A DNA stretch of 44,290 bases from Flavihumibacter sp. CACIAM 22H1 (GCF_001601815.1 NZ_LUKG01000015.1:14071-58360), one strand, 5' to 3'; counted from the first letter of the stretch, positions 9,658 to 18,729 are shown. Notes: generated from the sequence alone by a model not told the origin. Translations and numbers: made by a program.

Positions 9658-10527
9658 CTAAAGTTGATGATTCATGGTGGCAGTAACCATCGGTATCCGG
9701 GGATCCCGGAATTTCCAGGTATCGAATAACCAGCTATGGTCGGGGTCGGGGGTATTGGCGAGCGACTGATCACTGCCTGCCAGGAAATTGAGGTAATAAC
9801 AATGGTAACCGTGCAGGGCAACTACCGGGTGATAGCCCCTGGGAACCAGCACCGCATCATTGTTGCCCGCCCGAAGAATTTCGTCGAGTGAGCGGTCGGA
9901 GGTGTACACCTGCTGCAACGCAAAACCTCCGGGTTTATCAATTTTATAAAAATAAATTTCTTCCAGGTTGGCTTCCTTCAAAACCCCGTTTTCGTCTACA
10001 ATGCGTTCATCGTGTTTATGGGCCGGGAAGGAACTCCAGTTGCCGGAAGGCGTATATACTTCCACTGCTACCAGGCTGGAACAACCGAAACCCGGTTCAA
10101 TTAAACTGTTTATCTGGCGGGTAGCATTTTCTCCTCCCCTGATCTCTATTGCCGCTTCTTCCGGTGTTTTAAAGCGGGCGGGGAAATCTTCCTTGGCCAG
10201 CACCCAGCCTGCCGCCAGGTCTAGTTGCTCACTGGTGGCAGTAATGGTAAATTCGGTATGGCGGGGCAGGTACAAACTATGTGCAATACCGCTGAAAACA
10301 TTTTTCCGGCCATGCACCGTGCTCCAGTTTCCTTTGCTGGTTGTAGCGGTATAATTACCGCTTAACAGGATAAACCCGTATTCAAATTCCCCGGTATAGC
10401 CCGTCCATTGCTCTCCTGCTTTCAGCAGGCGCGCTTCCATATTGAGGTGGGTCCAGCCGGCATCAGCAGCGGTTATGCGCTGGTAAACGGTCGCATCCTG
10501 CCTTGGATGTACTAATAAATTATTCAT
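9658..10527 (-). CDS. iolB: 5-deoxy-glucuronate isomerase
   Basis: This 289-residue two-cupin enzyme isomerises 5-deoxy-glucuronate to 5-dehydro-2-deoxy-D-gluconate, linking IolD to IolC. The metal-binding cupin motif is visible in the second half: SSFPAHKHDE, followed by EEIYFYKIDKPGGFALQQVYT and VPRGYHPVVALHGYHCYYLNFLAG, which together supply the His and Glu ligands. The family length is about 265-290. The start ATG at 10527 overlaps the iolJ stop by 4 bp (ATGA), which indicates translational coupling. Confidence 0.93.
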   Translation of the reverse strand: MNNLLVHPRQDATVYQRITAADAGWTHLNMEARLLKAGEQWTGYTGEFEYGFILLSGNYTATTSKGNWSTVHGRKNVFSGIAHSLYLPRHTEFTITATSEQLDLAAGWVLAKEDFPARFKTPEEAAIEIRGGENATRQINSLIEPGFGCSSLVAVEVYTPSGNWSSFPAHKHDERIVDENGVLKEANLEEIYFYKIDKPGGFALQQVYTSDRSLDEILRAGNNDAVLVPRGYHPVVALHGYHCYYLNFLAGSDQSLANTPDPDHSWLFDTWKFRDPRIPMVTATMNHQL

Positions 10528-11501
10528 TCGGCTCCTATTATTACCTGTTGTAAATCAGTTACGAGGGGCTGCAACTCCTTCGATTGCCCGGCGGCACCCA
10601 TTACCGCAAACCTGTTCAGCATAAATTCGCGGTACGATTGCATGTATATTTTGCCCGGAACTACCGGATCAATTAAATCGGGCTGGTTGCTGAAAAATTG
10701 CCGGTGATCGCGGGTCCAGAGCAGCCGGAGGTCGGTTGCAATATTCACTTTGCAGATACCCAGGCGGATCGCTTTCTGCAATTCTTCATCCCGTACCCCC
10801 GATGCATCGGGCTTTAATTTTCCGCCGTGGGCATTGATCGCCGCTACTACTGCCGGGTCCACGCAGGAACTGCCGTGCAATACCAGGGGGAAACCTGGTA
10901 AAGCTGCCTGAATTTTTTCGAGTATGGAAAACTGGATGCCTTTACCACCACTGAATTTGTAGGCACCGTGGCTGGTACCCACGGCAATGGCCAGGGAATC
11001 ACATCCGGTTCGGGCAACAAAAAGCGCTGCCTGCTCCGGATTGGTATAAAGCGCATCTTTTTCTTCCACCGACAGATCGTCTTCCACTCCACTTAATACG
11101 CCCAGTTCCGCCTCTACCACAATTCCATGCGGATGCGCTTTTTCCACCACCGATCTGGTGCGTTCACAATTTATGTCAAAGGGGTCGTGCGAGGCGTCTA
11201 TCATTACAGAAGTATATCCCTGCTCTATTGCCGCCAATGCATGTGCTTCATTGCCATGATCCAGGTGAATGGCATAGAGTACCTCGGGATACAGTTTGGC
11301 CGCTCCCTGGAGCATCGCCTGCAACATTAATGGACTTGCGTAGTTTCTTGCGGCGGGGGTAAGCTGTACCAGGATGGGGGCTGCAGCTTCCTGCGCTGCG
11401 GCAAATAAGGCCAGCACCTGTTCCATGGTAAACACATTCACAGCCGGGATAGCATAACGGCCATAACAATGCTTGTACAAAAGGCGGGGCGAAACCAGCA
11501 T
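10524..11501 (-). CDS. iolJ: Class II aldolase, probable 6-phospho-5-dehydro-2-deoxy-D-gluconate aldolase
   Basis: This enzyme should cleave the IolC product to dihydroxyacetone phosphate and malonate semialdehyde. I place the start at the ATG at 11501 (MLVSPRLLYKHCYGRYAIPAVN, 325 residues); an in-frame TTG two codons upstream is less likely. Class II FBP-aldolase features are visible: AIPAVNVFTMEQVLALFAAA, the zinc-site motif YAIHLDHGNE, EAELGVLSG, AIAVGTSHGAYKF, LVLHGSSC and CKVNIATDLR. It is the first gene of the iol operon. Gene context favours IolJ over a glycolytic or tagatose-bisphosphate aldolase, whose folds are the same. Confidence 0.88.
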   Translation of the reverse strand: MLVSPRLLYKHCYGRYAIPAVNVFTMEQVLALFAAAQEAAAPILVQLTPAARNYASPLMLQAMLQGAAKLYPEVLYAIHLDHGNEAHALAAIEQGYTSVMIDASHDPFDINCERTRSVVEKAHPHGIVVEAELGVLSGVEDDLSVEEKDALYTNPEQAALFVARTGCDSLAIAVGTSHGAYKFSGGKGIQFSILEKIQAALPGFPLVLHGSSCVDPAVVAAINAHGGKLKPDASGVRDEELQKAIRLGICKVNIATDLRLLWTRDHRQFFSNQPDLIDPVVPGKIYMQSYREFMLNRFAVMGAAGQSKELQPLVTDLQQVIIGAE

Positions 11502-11526
11502 AAACAATCGTTGTATAAAACAGGTT

Positions 11527-11542
11527 ACTAAATCGTTTTAGT
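11527..11542. promoter_or_regulatory. Candidate LacI-type operator of the iol operon
   Basis: The 16-bp sequence ACTAAATCGTTTTAGT matches its own reverse complement at 14 of 16 positions and has the central CG that is typical of LacI-family operators. It lies 25 bp upstream of the iolJ start. A second, weaker CG-centred element (AAACGTT, around 11544-11550) follows directly. The only LacI regulator in the window is encoded at the end of this operon, so it is the obvious ligand; binding itself is inferred. Confidence 0.65.
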
Positions 11543-11572
11543 AAAACGTTAAATTAGTGTTTATAGAAGGAA

Positions 11573-12931
11573 CTACAAAATTAATTTTGGACTACGCAGC
11601 GCGTTACTGTCGAGCAATGCCGGGTTAATTTTGGTATCCCAGAGATAGATCTTTTTAAGGGCCGGCATTTTTTCCAGTATAGGAAGTGCTGCGGGTGTAA
11701 TAGCCGTTCCATACAAGTTCAGGTATTCCAGTTTTTTCAGCGCATCGAGTGCAGCAATACCCTGGTCGGTTACCGGGTTCCGGTTTATATTCAGTTTATA
11801 CAAATTGGGCAGCGCTGCCAAAACAGGCAGCGAGGCATCTTTCAACTGGCAGTTTTCGAGTTGCAGCCATACCAACTGGTCTTGTATACCGGCTAAAGCT
11901 CCGAGGTCGGGGTGTTCATTTCCATTGCCATTGAATTTCACTTCCAGCAAATGCGCAGTTTTAGTGAGCAGGTTTACCTGGAACCCTTTTTCCAGCAATT
12001 TCCGGATTGCTGCAGGGTCTGCCGGAGCAGCTGCATAGCCGGCAACCGATTCCCGATCGAGTTGAAAAAAGCTGGTTAACTGCTCTTTTATCCGAGGGCC
12101 GGGTGCCAGTGCACTGATCCGCTGTTGCTGGTGAGCACCCGTTTCTATCCACCATTCGAGAATAGCTTTCTGTTCTTCGGACAGCGGCGTTTTACCATCG
12201 GTAGGCATAAATTCCTTATGCTCTTTCGGCAAGCTGATGCGCCGGTACAACTCACTGGTGGCCAGGTTGCCCGGCACTACCCCTGTGCCGGTTTTTCCAC
12301 CTGCTAAAATTGCAGCATGGCTGGTAAGCAGGTAATCGCCTTTTTTCTTTTCTGCATTATGGCAGCTTACACATTTGGCCTGCAGAATCGGCACCACGGC
12401 ATCTTCAAAAAGATAGGCCGAATCCAGGCTGCGAACCACCTGGTTTACCGTAGCTGCCTGGCTACCGGTATCTTTTTTTCCCAAGGGAGCGTATTCAGTT
12501 AAATAGCTTGCTCCATGCGTCAGGGACCCACCCCAATGCCCGGTCAGTACCATTGCTGCCACGGCACTAACTATCAGCAGTAACCGAAATGGGATTCCGG
12601 CATACACACCGGTTTTTTTTCGCCCTTGAAAACTGAGAAAAACCAGGAATGAAAGCAGGGCTACGGCAATACCACCGAGCTTATGGTTTCGCAGGGTTGT
12701 TGGTTCGTAATCGCCGCCATCCGAAAGCAACCAGCCGGTCAGCACAGAAAGGCCTCCACTAAGGGCAGCCAGCAGCCAGAGCAGGGAAGCTATTCCCTGA
12801 ATTCGGTCAGCAGGCCGCTTCCATTGTACCAGTTGCAGCACCAGCGCAAAGGTCAGTAATCCAATCGGAAGGTGTACGAATAAGGGATGAAATCGCCCTA
12901 TAAATAAAGAGAGCTCGGGGTTTAGTTGCAT
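11573..12931 (-). CDS. DUF2231 membrane protein with cytochrome c motif and leucine-rich C-terminus
   Basis: The 452-residue protein starts with a DUF2231-type four-helix membrane domain (residues 1-140, opening with GRFHPLFVHLPIGLL). It is followed by a planctomycete-type cytochrome c domain with one haem motif CVSCH at residues 187-191 and KGDYLL, then a leucine-rich-repeat-like tail (residues 330-450: LPNLYKLNINRNPVTDQGIAALDALKKLEYLNLYG). The order suggests a membrane-anchored, outward-facing haem protein. It is the third gene after the PSD1 and DUF1501 genes (12-bp gap) and shares their cytochrome theme. The reaction is unknown; a role with an extracellular polysaccharide or glycoside is often proposed for such clusters but is not shown here. 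Confidence 0.8.
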   Translation of the reverse strand: MQLNPELSLFIGRFHPLFVHLPIGLLTFALVLQLVQWKRPADRIQGIASLLWLLAALSGGLSVLTGWLLSDGGDYEPTTLRNHKLGGIAVALLSFLVFLSFQGRKKTGVYAGIPFRLLLIVSAVAAMVLTGHWGGSLTHGASYLTEYAPLGKKDTGSQAATVNQVVRSLDSAYLFEDAVVPILQAKCVSCHNAEKKKGDYLLTSHAAILAGGKTGTGVVPGNLATSELYRRISLPKEHKEFMPTDGKTPLSEEQKAILEWWIETGAHQQQRISALAPGPRIKEQLTSFFQLDRESVAGYAAAPADPAAIRKLLEKGFQVNLLTKTAHLLEVKFNGNGNEHPDLGALAGIQDQLVWLQLENCQLKDASLPVLAALPNLYKLNINRNPVTDQGIAALDALKKLEYLNLYGTAITPAALPILEKMPALKKIYLWDTKINPALLDSNALRSPKLIL

Positions 12932-12943
12932 TCCATAAAATTA

Positions 12944-14413
12944 TCAGGCCAGAATTTCTTTCACTACATTTCCATGTACGTCGGTCAGGCGAAAATCCCG
13001 TCCGCCAAACCGGAAGGTCAGTTGTTTATGATCCATTCCCATCAGGTGCAGCATGGTAGCATGCAGGTCATGTATAGTAACCGGCTTATCTACTACCCGG
13101 TATCCATAATCATCGGTAGCGCCGTAAATGGTGCCGCCTTTTATGCCGGCGCCAGCCATCCACATACTGAAGGCCGAGGGATTATGATCACGCCCATCAG
13201 TACCCTGGGCAAAGGGAGTACGTCCGAATTCACCCGACCAAACCACCAGGGTTTCATCCAGCAGACCACGCATTTTCAGGTCTTTCAATAAACCGGCAAT
13301 GGGCTGGTCCACGGCATGGGCATTTCTTTCATGCCCCGCTTTCAGGTTGGAATGCTGGTCCCACCGATCGGCACCGCCGCCAATATCGGGGCAGGTCAGT
13401 TCAATAAAACGAACCCCTCTTTCTACTAACCTGCGGGCCAGTAAACACTGGGCTGCATAATTGCGGGTGTTGGGATCGGAGGAATCCAATCCGTATAATT
13501 TTTTCGTGGCTTCTGATTCCGTTTTAAATTCCGTTAATTCAGGAATAGAGGACTGCATTTTATAGGCCAGTTCGTAATTGGAGATAGCCGCTTCGATTGC
13601 ATCGGCCCCATCCAGGGTTTTCAGCAAATGACCATCGCGCTCTCGCAAAAAAGCCAGTTTCTCTTCCTGGATGCCGGCGAGGGAATCAGCGGGACGAATA
13701 TTGGCCAGTGGTTCGGCGCCAGCTCTTAACAGGGAAGCCTGGTAAGCTGCCGGCAAAAACCCATTTTTGAAATTATCCAGTCCACCGGGCGGAATCAGTC
13801 CACCGTCCAGCACTACGTAACCGGGCAGGTTACTGTTTTCGCTGCCCAACCCATAATTTACCCAGGCGCCCATACTCGGCCGCCCTTGTAAACCACTGCC
13901 TGTGTGAAGAAAATAATTGGCATTGGTATGTTCCGGAAAATTAGATACCATTGAACGGATTAAAGCCAGGTCATCTGCACAACTGGCAATATGCGGAAAA
14001 AGTGTACTGATCTCCATGCCCGATTCGCCATAGCGATGAAATTCCCAGGGGCTTTTCAGAATCTTTCCGACATCCCCAAACTGGGTAGCATCCATTTTAA
14101 ATTTCCTGGCCGGGTCTTCGCCATTTTCCCGGGCCAGCCTTGGCTTTGGATCAAAGGAATCTACCTGAGATACCCCGCCGTCCATATACAGGAAAATAAT
14201 GTTTTTGGCTTTGGGTACAAATCCAGGCGGAATAGCGCCGCCGCCCAATTCTCGCAGAAGTTGGTCTTTTCCATCCGCTACGCCAGCGCAGGACGGAAGC
14301 AAACTACCAAACAAACTAACCATTGCCAGGGAGCCAAAACCGCATTTGCAGATTCCCAGCATTTCCCGGCGGGAAAGCGGACGATGTACCGGATGTACGG
14401 GTTGTTTACTCAT
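12944..14413 (-). CDS. DUF1501 family Tat-exported lipoprotein
   Basis: This 489-residue protein belongs to the DUF1501 family, which has a sulfatase/alkaline-phosphatase-like fold and unknown function. The N-terminus carries a twin-arginine motif (SRREMLG, residues 14-20), a hydrophobic stretch and then a lipobox-like LLPSC with Cys42, so it is probably exported folded and lipidated. Family segments are clear: FLYMDGGVSQVDSFDPKP, TNANYFLHTG, RRLVERGVRFIELTC, WDQHSNLKAGHERNA, VWSGEFGRTPFAQGTDGRDHNP and GYRVVDKPVTIHDLHATMLHLMG. It starts 1 bp after the PSD1 gene stop; the PSD1-DUF1501 pair is a conserved module in Planctomycetes and Bacteroidota. Confidence 0.9.
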   Translation of the reverse strand: MSKQPVHPVHRPLSRREMLGICKCGFGSLAMVSLFGSLLPSCAGVADGKDQLLRELGGGAIPPGFVPKAKNIIFLYMDGGVSQVDSFDPKPRLARENGEDPARKFKMDATQFGDVGKILKSPWEFHRYGESGMEISTLFPHIASCADDLALIRSMVSNFPEHTNANYFLHTGSGLQGRPSMGAWVNYGLGSENSNLPGYVVLDGGLIPPGGLDNFKNGFLPAAYQASLLRAGAEPLANIRPADSLAGIQEEKLAFLRERDGHLLKTLDGADAIEAAISNYELAYKMQSSIPELTEFKTESEATKKLYGLDSSDPNTRNYAAQCLLARRLVERGVRFIELTCPDIGGGADRWDQHSNLKAGHERNAHAVDQPIAGLLKDLKMRGLLDETLVVWSGEFGRTPFAQGTDGRDHNPSAFSMWMAGAGIKGGTIYGATDDYGYRVVDKPVTIHDLHATMLHLMGMDHKQLTFRFGGRDFRLTDVHGNVVKEILA

Positions 14414-14414
14414 A

Positions 14415-17348
14415 TCAATTGAGGTAGATAAATTCTTTCAGGTTAAAAAGAGAATGTATATAATCTTTCCAGGCCAGTGCAACCGCATTACCCGAAACAC
14501 TTGTTCGTTTGTACGTAGTAGTTAGCTGGTTCACAAAGGCTGTTCCTTTTTCCACTTCATCGGTGGTTGCAGCCCGGGCAAAACAGGTCGTATAAAGCCA
14601 TTGTATTTTTTCGGCAGCAGAACCAGGCATAGCTTTCTGCATTCTTGCCTGCAAACGGGCTGCCTCCTGCACCACAAAGGGATCGTTTAGTAAGATCAGC
14701 GATTGGGAGGGCACATTGGTTACATCTCTTTTACCAAAACTGGTAAACGGCAATGGACGATCAAAACTAGACAACATCGGGTCGAGAAAATTCCGACGTA
14801 CTTCCAGGTAAATAGAACGCCTTCCTGCGCCGTCCAACGGACCAGATTGCGCCGGCTTACCGCGGCCATTCATAAAGGAGGTAATATGTTGCAATACCGG
14901 TGGCCCGTACATGGTAGTATCGAGCCGGCCCGAAACCGCCAGCAGGGCATCGCGTATTGCTTCTCCTTCCAGGCGAAGCAGGGGAAAATGCGATAACCAG
15001 GTATTAGAAGGATCTTTCTCACGGGCAGCTGCTTCCGGTTTTACCGCCCGCTGAAAAGTTTCCGACAGCATTATTTTCCGAACCATGTATTTGATTGAAT
15101 AGCCGTTTTTCTGAAACTCAAGAGCCAGGTGATCGAGCAGGGCCGGGTGAGTGGGAAGTTTGCCCTGCAGACCGAAATTATCGACAGTTTCAACGATGCC
15201 TTTTCCAAATAAATAGTGCCAGATCCGGTTCACCATTACCCGTGCAGCAAGGGGATTGTTTTTTTCCAGTATGGCATTGGCCAGTTCAAGACGGCCGCTT
15301 CCCGGCACATCAAGCCGGACATTTGTTTTTGAAACAGCGGGAAGAAATTGCCGGGTTGCCGGCTCTTTGGATAAATCGAGGTGATTTCCCCGAACAAATA
15401 CCGGGCTGTTTTTGCCGAAACCATCTGTCACCCCATATATAAACTGGATGGAATCCTTTACTTGTGCGCGCAGGGCCAGTTCTTCATCCAGCAACTGGCT
15501 TAGCCGGGCATTGGGTGTACTACCCAATTGGCTTTTGATCCGTTTATTCAGTTCCTGCACAATACGACGGTTCTTTTCAGGAACCGTTTTGGTTGTATTA
15601 AATGCAATAGCATAACGCAGATCAACATACGAATCAGGGCGCTGGATAAATACATGGTTTTCATAGGTACCCGGCAGCACTTCGATATAGGCTTTATGCC
15701 CCTTCCAAGCCGACACATCAAATAAGTAAGGCGTAAAATCGGTTGAGCTTACCTGTTGTTCCAGGTTGCCGTAAATCGGCTGTTGGATCAGTTGGAAATT
15801 ATCAATCACAATCCGGATGGAGCTCTGCCGCCCTGCCGCTTCCACCTGAATAAAATTGGTAGACACTATAAAATCCGGCGAGCGCAATGCCCCATATAAA
15901 CCCACTGCAATTTTCCTGCTGCTGGCCATACCTTCCCGGATACCGATCCATTTTTTAGCCGCTGAAAAAACCGGATCACCGAGGGTAGTGCTTTGTCCGA
16001 AGGCCTGTCCATCTGATTTCCAGCCATCCAGGTCAGCGCGGGAAAAATCACCTAATACCAGGGTTCCCTCCTCTCCCGCAACCGGATCAGTGTTCGTTTT
16101 TGCAGGTATAATTTCCGAATAGGCGGGCTGCTGTTTTAATTGAACAAGGGCCCATTGCCGAATACTGTCCTGCACCTGTACCAACCGGTCGAGGGCTGCT
16201 TTTTTGGCTTCCTGGTTCACTGCATGGTGCGCAAAACGGGTACCTTCCATTACGCCATAAAAGGAATAATAATCTTTGGCACTGATAGGATCAAATTTAT
16301 GATCATGGCAGCGGGCACAACTGATGGTGAGTCCTAAAAATGCCTTCCCGGTAACATCAATCATATTATCGATCCGGTCGGCTTCATCCTTTCGGATATC
16401 CACCGGGCTATGGGTGCCTTCCGTCATCGTAAGAAAAACCGTACCTACTATTGATTCGTTCTGGTTACCCGGTCCTTTTCTTGGCTCAGGCAGCAAGTCG
16501 CCTGCCAGCTGTTCTTTCAACAACTGATCATAGGGTATATCCTGGTTAAAAGCACGTACCAGGTAATCGCGGTAGCGCCAGGCTCCCTGGATGGTATAAT
16601 CGAATTCATGCCCGCGGGTTTCTGCATAGCGCGCAATATCCATCCAATGCCGGGCCCAGCGTTCTCCAAAACGCGGAGAAGCCAGGTAAGCATCTACCAT
16701 TTTCGGGTAGGCATCATCGTTGGTAGCTGCCAAAAAAGCCGCCTGTTCTTCCTGCGTGGGAGGCAATCCCGTTAATAAAAATGCGGCTCTGCGAAGCAAT
16801 GATTCCCTGGATGCTTTGGGCGCTGCAGGTAGCTTTTCCCGTTCTAATTCTTTATTGATAAAATAATCGATGGTATTACCGTTAAACCCGGCCAGTTCGG
16901 GGGTGGCAACCGGCGGAAGAAATGCCCAGTGCGGATCGTATTTAGCGCCCTGGTCGATCCATTTTTCCAACAAGGCCATTTCCCGTTCCGTAAGCCGGAG
17001 ATTGGATTCGGGAGTAGGCATTACCATGTCCGGGTCCTTATGATAGATGCGCTCCACCAGTAAAGACGAAGCGGCATGACCGGGATCAATGGCTTTTCCG
17101 CCATCTTTTAATAAAGCGGTAGCGCCTTCATACGTATCGAGTCGAAGATTTGCTTTCCGGCTGCTTTCATCCGGCCCATGGCAGAGATAACATTTCTGTA
17201 CCAGTATCGGACGTACATGGTAATTAAAATCGACCGTATCGGGCAGGTCGGCTAGGCTGTCGGTTCCGCATCGGCTGAATACAAACAAGCCCAACACCAG
17301 AGACCCAAAAACAACCCCCATTTTAGCTGGCAAAATGCGTAGGCTCAT
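14415..17348 (-). CDS. PSD1 planctomycete-type cytochrome lipoprotein (DUF1549/DUF1553)
   Basis: The 977-residue secreted protein has a lipobox-like FSRC (Cys27), a cytochrome c domain with CYLCH at residues 53-57 (FNYHVRPILVQKCYLCHGPDESS), and a DUF1549 domain (DYFINKELEREKLPAAP, RWARHWMDIARYAETRGHEFD, TISCARCHDHKFDPIS with a second CxxCH). A beta-rich, probably carbohydrate-binding insert follows (about residues 430-580), and then DUF1553 (AARVMVNRIWHYLFGKGIVETVDNFG, RRSIYLEVRRN, VPSQSLILLNDPFV). This domain order is the standard PSD1 architecture. It is encoded directly before the DUF1501 gene. The function of the family is unproven. Confidence 0.92.
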   Translation of the reverse strand: MSLRILPAKMGVVFGSLVLGLFVFSRCGTDSLADLPDTVDFNYHVRPILVQKCYLCHGPDESSRKANLRLDTYEGATALLKDGGKAIDPGHAASSLLVERIYHKDPDMVMPTPESNLRLTEREMALLEKWIDQGAKYDPHWAFLPPVATPELAGFNGNTIDYFINKELEREKLPAAPKASRESLLRRAAFLLTGLPPTQEEQAAFLAATNDDAYPKMVDAYLASPRFGERWARHWMDIARYAETRGHEFDYTIQGAWRYRDYLVRAFNQDIPYDQLLKEQLAGDLLPEPRKGPGNQNESIVGTVFLTMTEGTHSPVDIRKDEADRIDNMIDVTGKAFLGLTISCARCHDHKFDPISAKDYYSFYGVMEGTRFAHHAVNQEAKKAALDRLVQVQDSIRQWALVQLKQQPAYSEIIPAKTNTDPVAGEEGTLVLGDFSRADLDGWKSDGQAFGQSTTLGDPVFSAAKKWIGIREGMASSRKIAVGLYGALRSPDFIVSTNFIQVEAAGRQSSIRIVIDNFQLIQQPIYGNLEQQVSSTDFTPYLFDVSAWKGHKAYIEVLPGTYENHVFIQRPDSYVDLRYAIAFNTTKTVPEKNRRIVQELNKRIKSQLGSTPNARLSQLLDEELALRAQVKDSIQFIYGVTDGFGKNSPVFVRGNHLDLSKEPATRQFLPAVSKTNVRLDVPGSGRLELANAILEKNNPLAARVMVNRIWHYLFGKGIVETVDNFGLQGKLPTHPALLDHLALEFQKNGYSIKYMVRKIMLSETFQRAVKPEAAAREKDPSNTWLSHFPLLRLEGEAIRDALLAVSGRLDTTMYGPPVLQHITSFMNGRGKPAQSGPLDGAGRRSIYLEVRRNFLDPMLSSFDRPLPFTSFGKRDVTNVPSQSLILLNDPFVVQEAARLQARMQKAMPGSAAEKIQWLYTTCFARAATTDEVEKGTAFVNQLTTTYKRTSVSGNAVALAWKDYIHSLFNLKEFIYLN

Positions 17349-17454
17349 GACTGCAATTCATTAGGTCTCTAATTTAATGCTATATTCCCAGAGAGGAAAT
17401 GCCCAGCGTCAGGAATGCGGTCCTTTTGCGCATTCTGTTGTAAAATTTCCGCGA

Positions 17455-18573
17455 TTATACCCTCAGCGTCCTGGCCCTGGCCGTTGTTTCCCAGCTTCCT
17501 GCCACTTGCTGATCAATAATAGTAATGGCTTTTTCATACAAGGCTACTGTTGGACAAATATGATAAGGAAGTCCTACCAAGAGGTCGGCGATCTGCAGTG
17601 ATGCACAGGCTTCGCCGGTAAAGAAGAAATGCTCCTCACTATGCCCGGCGGGTAATAAGCCGGCTGCATTTAACCATTCTACCCGTTTATCCAACCCGTT
17701 TTCGGAGGCAATAGATTTATGCCCCAGATCCAGGGTAACCCGGTTGGGGGCGGGTTTAGATACTACGCGGCTTAGTACCAGTGCTGCCGGTACAAAAGGA
17801 GTATCCGCCAATTTTGTAGAATAAGATGCATCCCAGTACACAAAAGTACCCGGACTGCAAACCAGCGCTGGATGTTTAGCCAGGAAGGGAAAACTGGGCA
17901 TTCCGCCGGCAATTATCTCTACCGCCGCGCAACCCCTTGCCAGCAGGGTTTCACGCATTGCCAATACCGGGGCAAAAGCAGCTTCCACCCGTTGTTGCCG
18001 CAGGATGGGGTCGGCATCCGCAATATGCCCGTCATAGGCATGCAAGCCCTTTAGGGCCAGCCCTGGTTGCTGGTACAGTTCCAGGTAAAATTCCAGTGCT
18101 TCCTGGTCGGGTCGAATCCCGGTTCTGTGCATGCCTACATCCAGATCGAGGTACACACCGAGCGAAATGCCGCGTTCCCTGGCCTGCTGAAGCAGTGCCC
18201 CGGCAGCCTCCCGGTTATCAACCAGGCAGGAAAATTCCGTGGCCGGATAATTTTCAAGGAGTTGCAGCAGGCGATCTGTTTTAGGCCCCACGGGCTGATA
18301 GGCCAGTAATACATCCGGTGCGCCTTCTTGGGCCAGCATTTCTGCTTCGGCAATGGTGGAGCATTTAAACTGCCGGATCCCCGACGCCAGCAGCAACCGG
18401 GTTAAGTCGGCCGATTTATGGGTTTTGACATGGGGACGGAGCCGTTCGGGCCTGCCTACCAGGGCCAGGGCTGTGTCAATATTTTGCTGAACCCGTTGGG
18501 GGTAAACCAGCAGCGCCGGGGTATCCAGCAAGTCCATTCCTTCAAATACAAACCAGTCGGGGGAATTTTTCAT
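17455..18573 (-). CDS. DSD1-family PLP enzyme (D-threonine aldolase / D-serine dehydratase-like)
   Basis: The 372-residue enzyme has the alanine-racemase-like barrel of fold-type III PLP enzymes. The motif DTPALLVYPQRVQQNI opens the domain, and the PLP lysine lies in RPHVKTHK (residues 47-53). The C-terminal metal-binding signature of the family is visible as HSEEH and LPYHICPTV, which supplies His and Cys/Asp-type ligands. Members split D-threonine or other D-3-hydroxyamino acids to glycine plus an aldehyde, or dehydrate D-serine; the exact substrate cannot be read from the sequence. It lies 106 bp upstream of the PSD1 gene on the same strand and may or may not be co-transcribed. Confidence 0.85.
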   Translation of the reverse strand: MKNSPDWFVFEGMDLLDTPALLVYPQRVQQNIDTALALVGRPERLRPHVKTHKSADLTRLLLASGIRQFKCSTIAEAEMLAQEGAPDVLLAYQPVGPKTDRLLQLLENYPATEFSCLVDNREAAGALLQQARERGISLGVYLDLDVGMHRTGIRPDQEALEFYLELYQQPGLALKGLHAYDGHIADADPILRQQRVEAAFAPVLAMRETLLARGCAAVEIIAGGMPSFPFLAKHPALVCSPGTFVYWDASYSTKLADTPFVPAALVLSRVVSKPAPNRVTLDLGHKSIASENGLDKRVEWLNAAGLLPAGHSEEHFFFTGEACASLQIADLLVGLPYHICPTVALYEKAITIIDQQVAGSWETTARARTLRV

Positions 18574-18640
18574 ACCAGCCTAAGTTACATCATGGGTCTA
18601 TTGCTGCGGAACCTCATTCGTCGAAATCCAGAAAAAATTA

Positions 18641-18661
18641 AGTCTACAAATTTGGTAGAAT
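18641..18661. promoter_or_regulatory. Inverted repeat A (GTCTAY-N7-RTAGAC family) over the -33 box
   Basis: The sequence is AGTCTAC, seven bases, then GTAGAAT. The left half is identical to the perfect copy at 22653 and the right half matches at GTAGA. It covers the TTG (-33) at 18652-18654 of the TonB-receptor promoter, so a bound protein would block polymerase. Confidence 0.55.
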
Positions 18662-18681
18662 AAAATTTATGATTAGTTTTG
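18652..18681 (+). promoter_or_regulatory. Bacteroidota-type promoter of the TonB receptor gene
   Basis: TTG at 18652-18654 is followed after 19 bases by TAGTTTTG (18674-18681), a full match to the Bacteroidota consensus TTG-N19/21-TAnnTTTG. Transcription should begin near 18687, leaving a leader of about 130 bases. Repeats A and B flank and overlap it. Confidence 0.65.
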
Positions 18682-18684
18682 TAT

Positions 18685-18705
18685 TGTCTATAGGTTTTAT
18701 AGACA
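18685..18705. promoter_or_regulatory. Inverted repeat B (GTCTAY-N7-RTAGAC) over the transcription start
   Basis: TGTCTAT, seven bases, ATAGACA: the arms are perfect (8 bp with a 5-base centre). Its centre is 44 bp from that of repeat A, about four helical turns. It covers the predicted +1 of the TonB-receptor promoter, the position expected for a repressor site. Confidence 0.65.
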
Positions 18706-18729
18706 TTATAATTCCAAACCAGATATATT

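Noticed and set aside
11576-11583. TAATTTTG as the -7 box of the iol promoter
   Set aside because: It matches TAnnTTTG, but no TTG lies 19-21 bases upstream, and it falls in the end of the previous gene; left unassigned.
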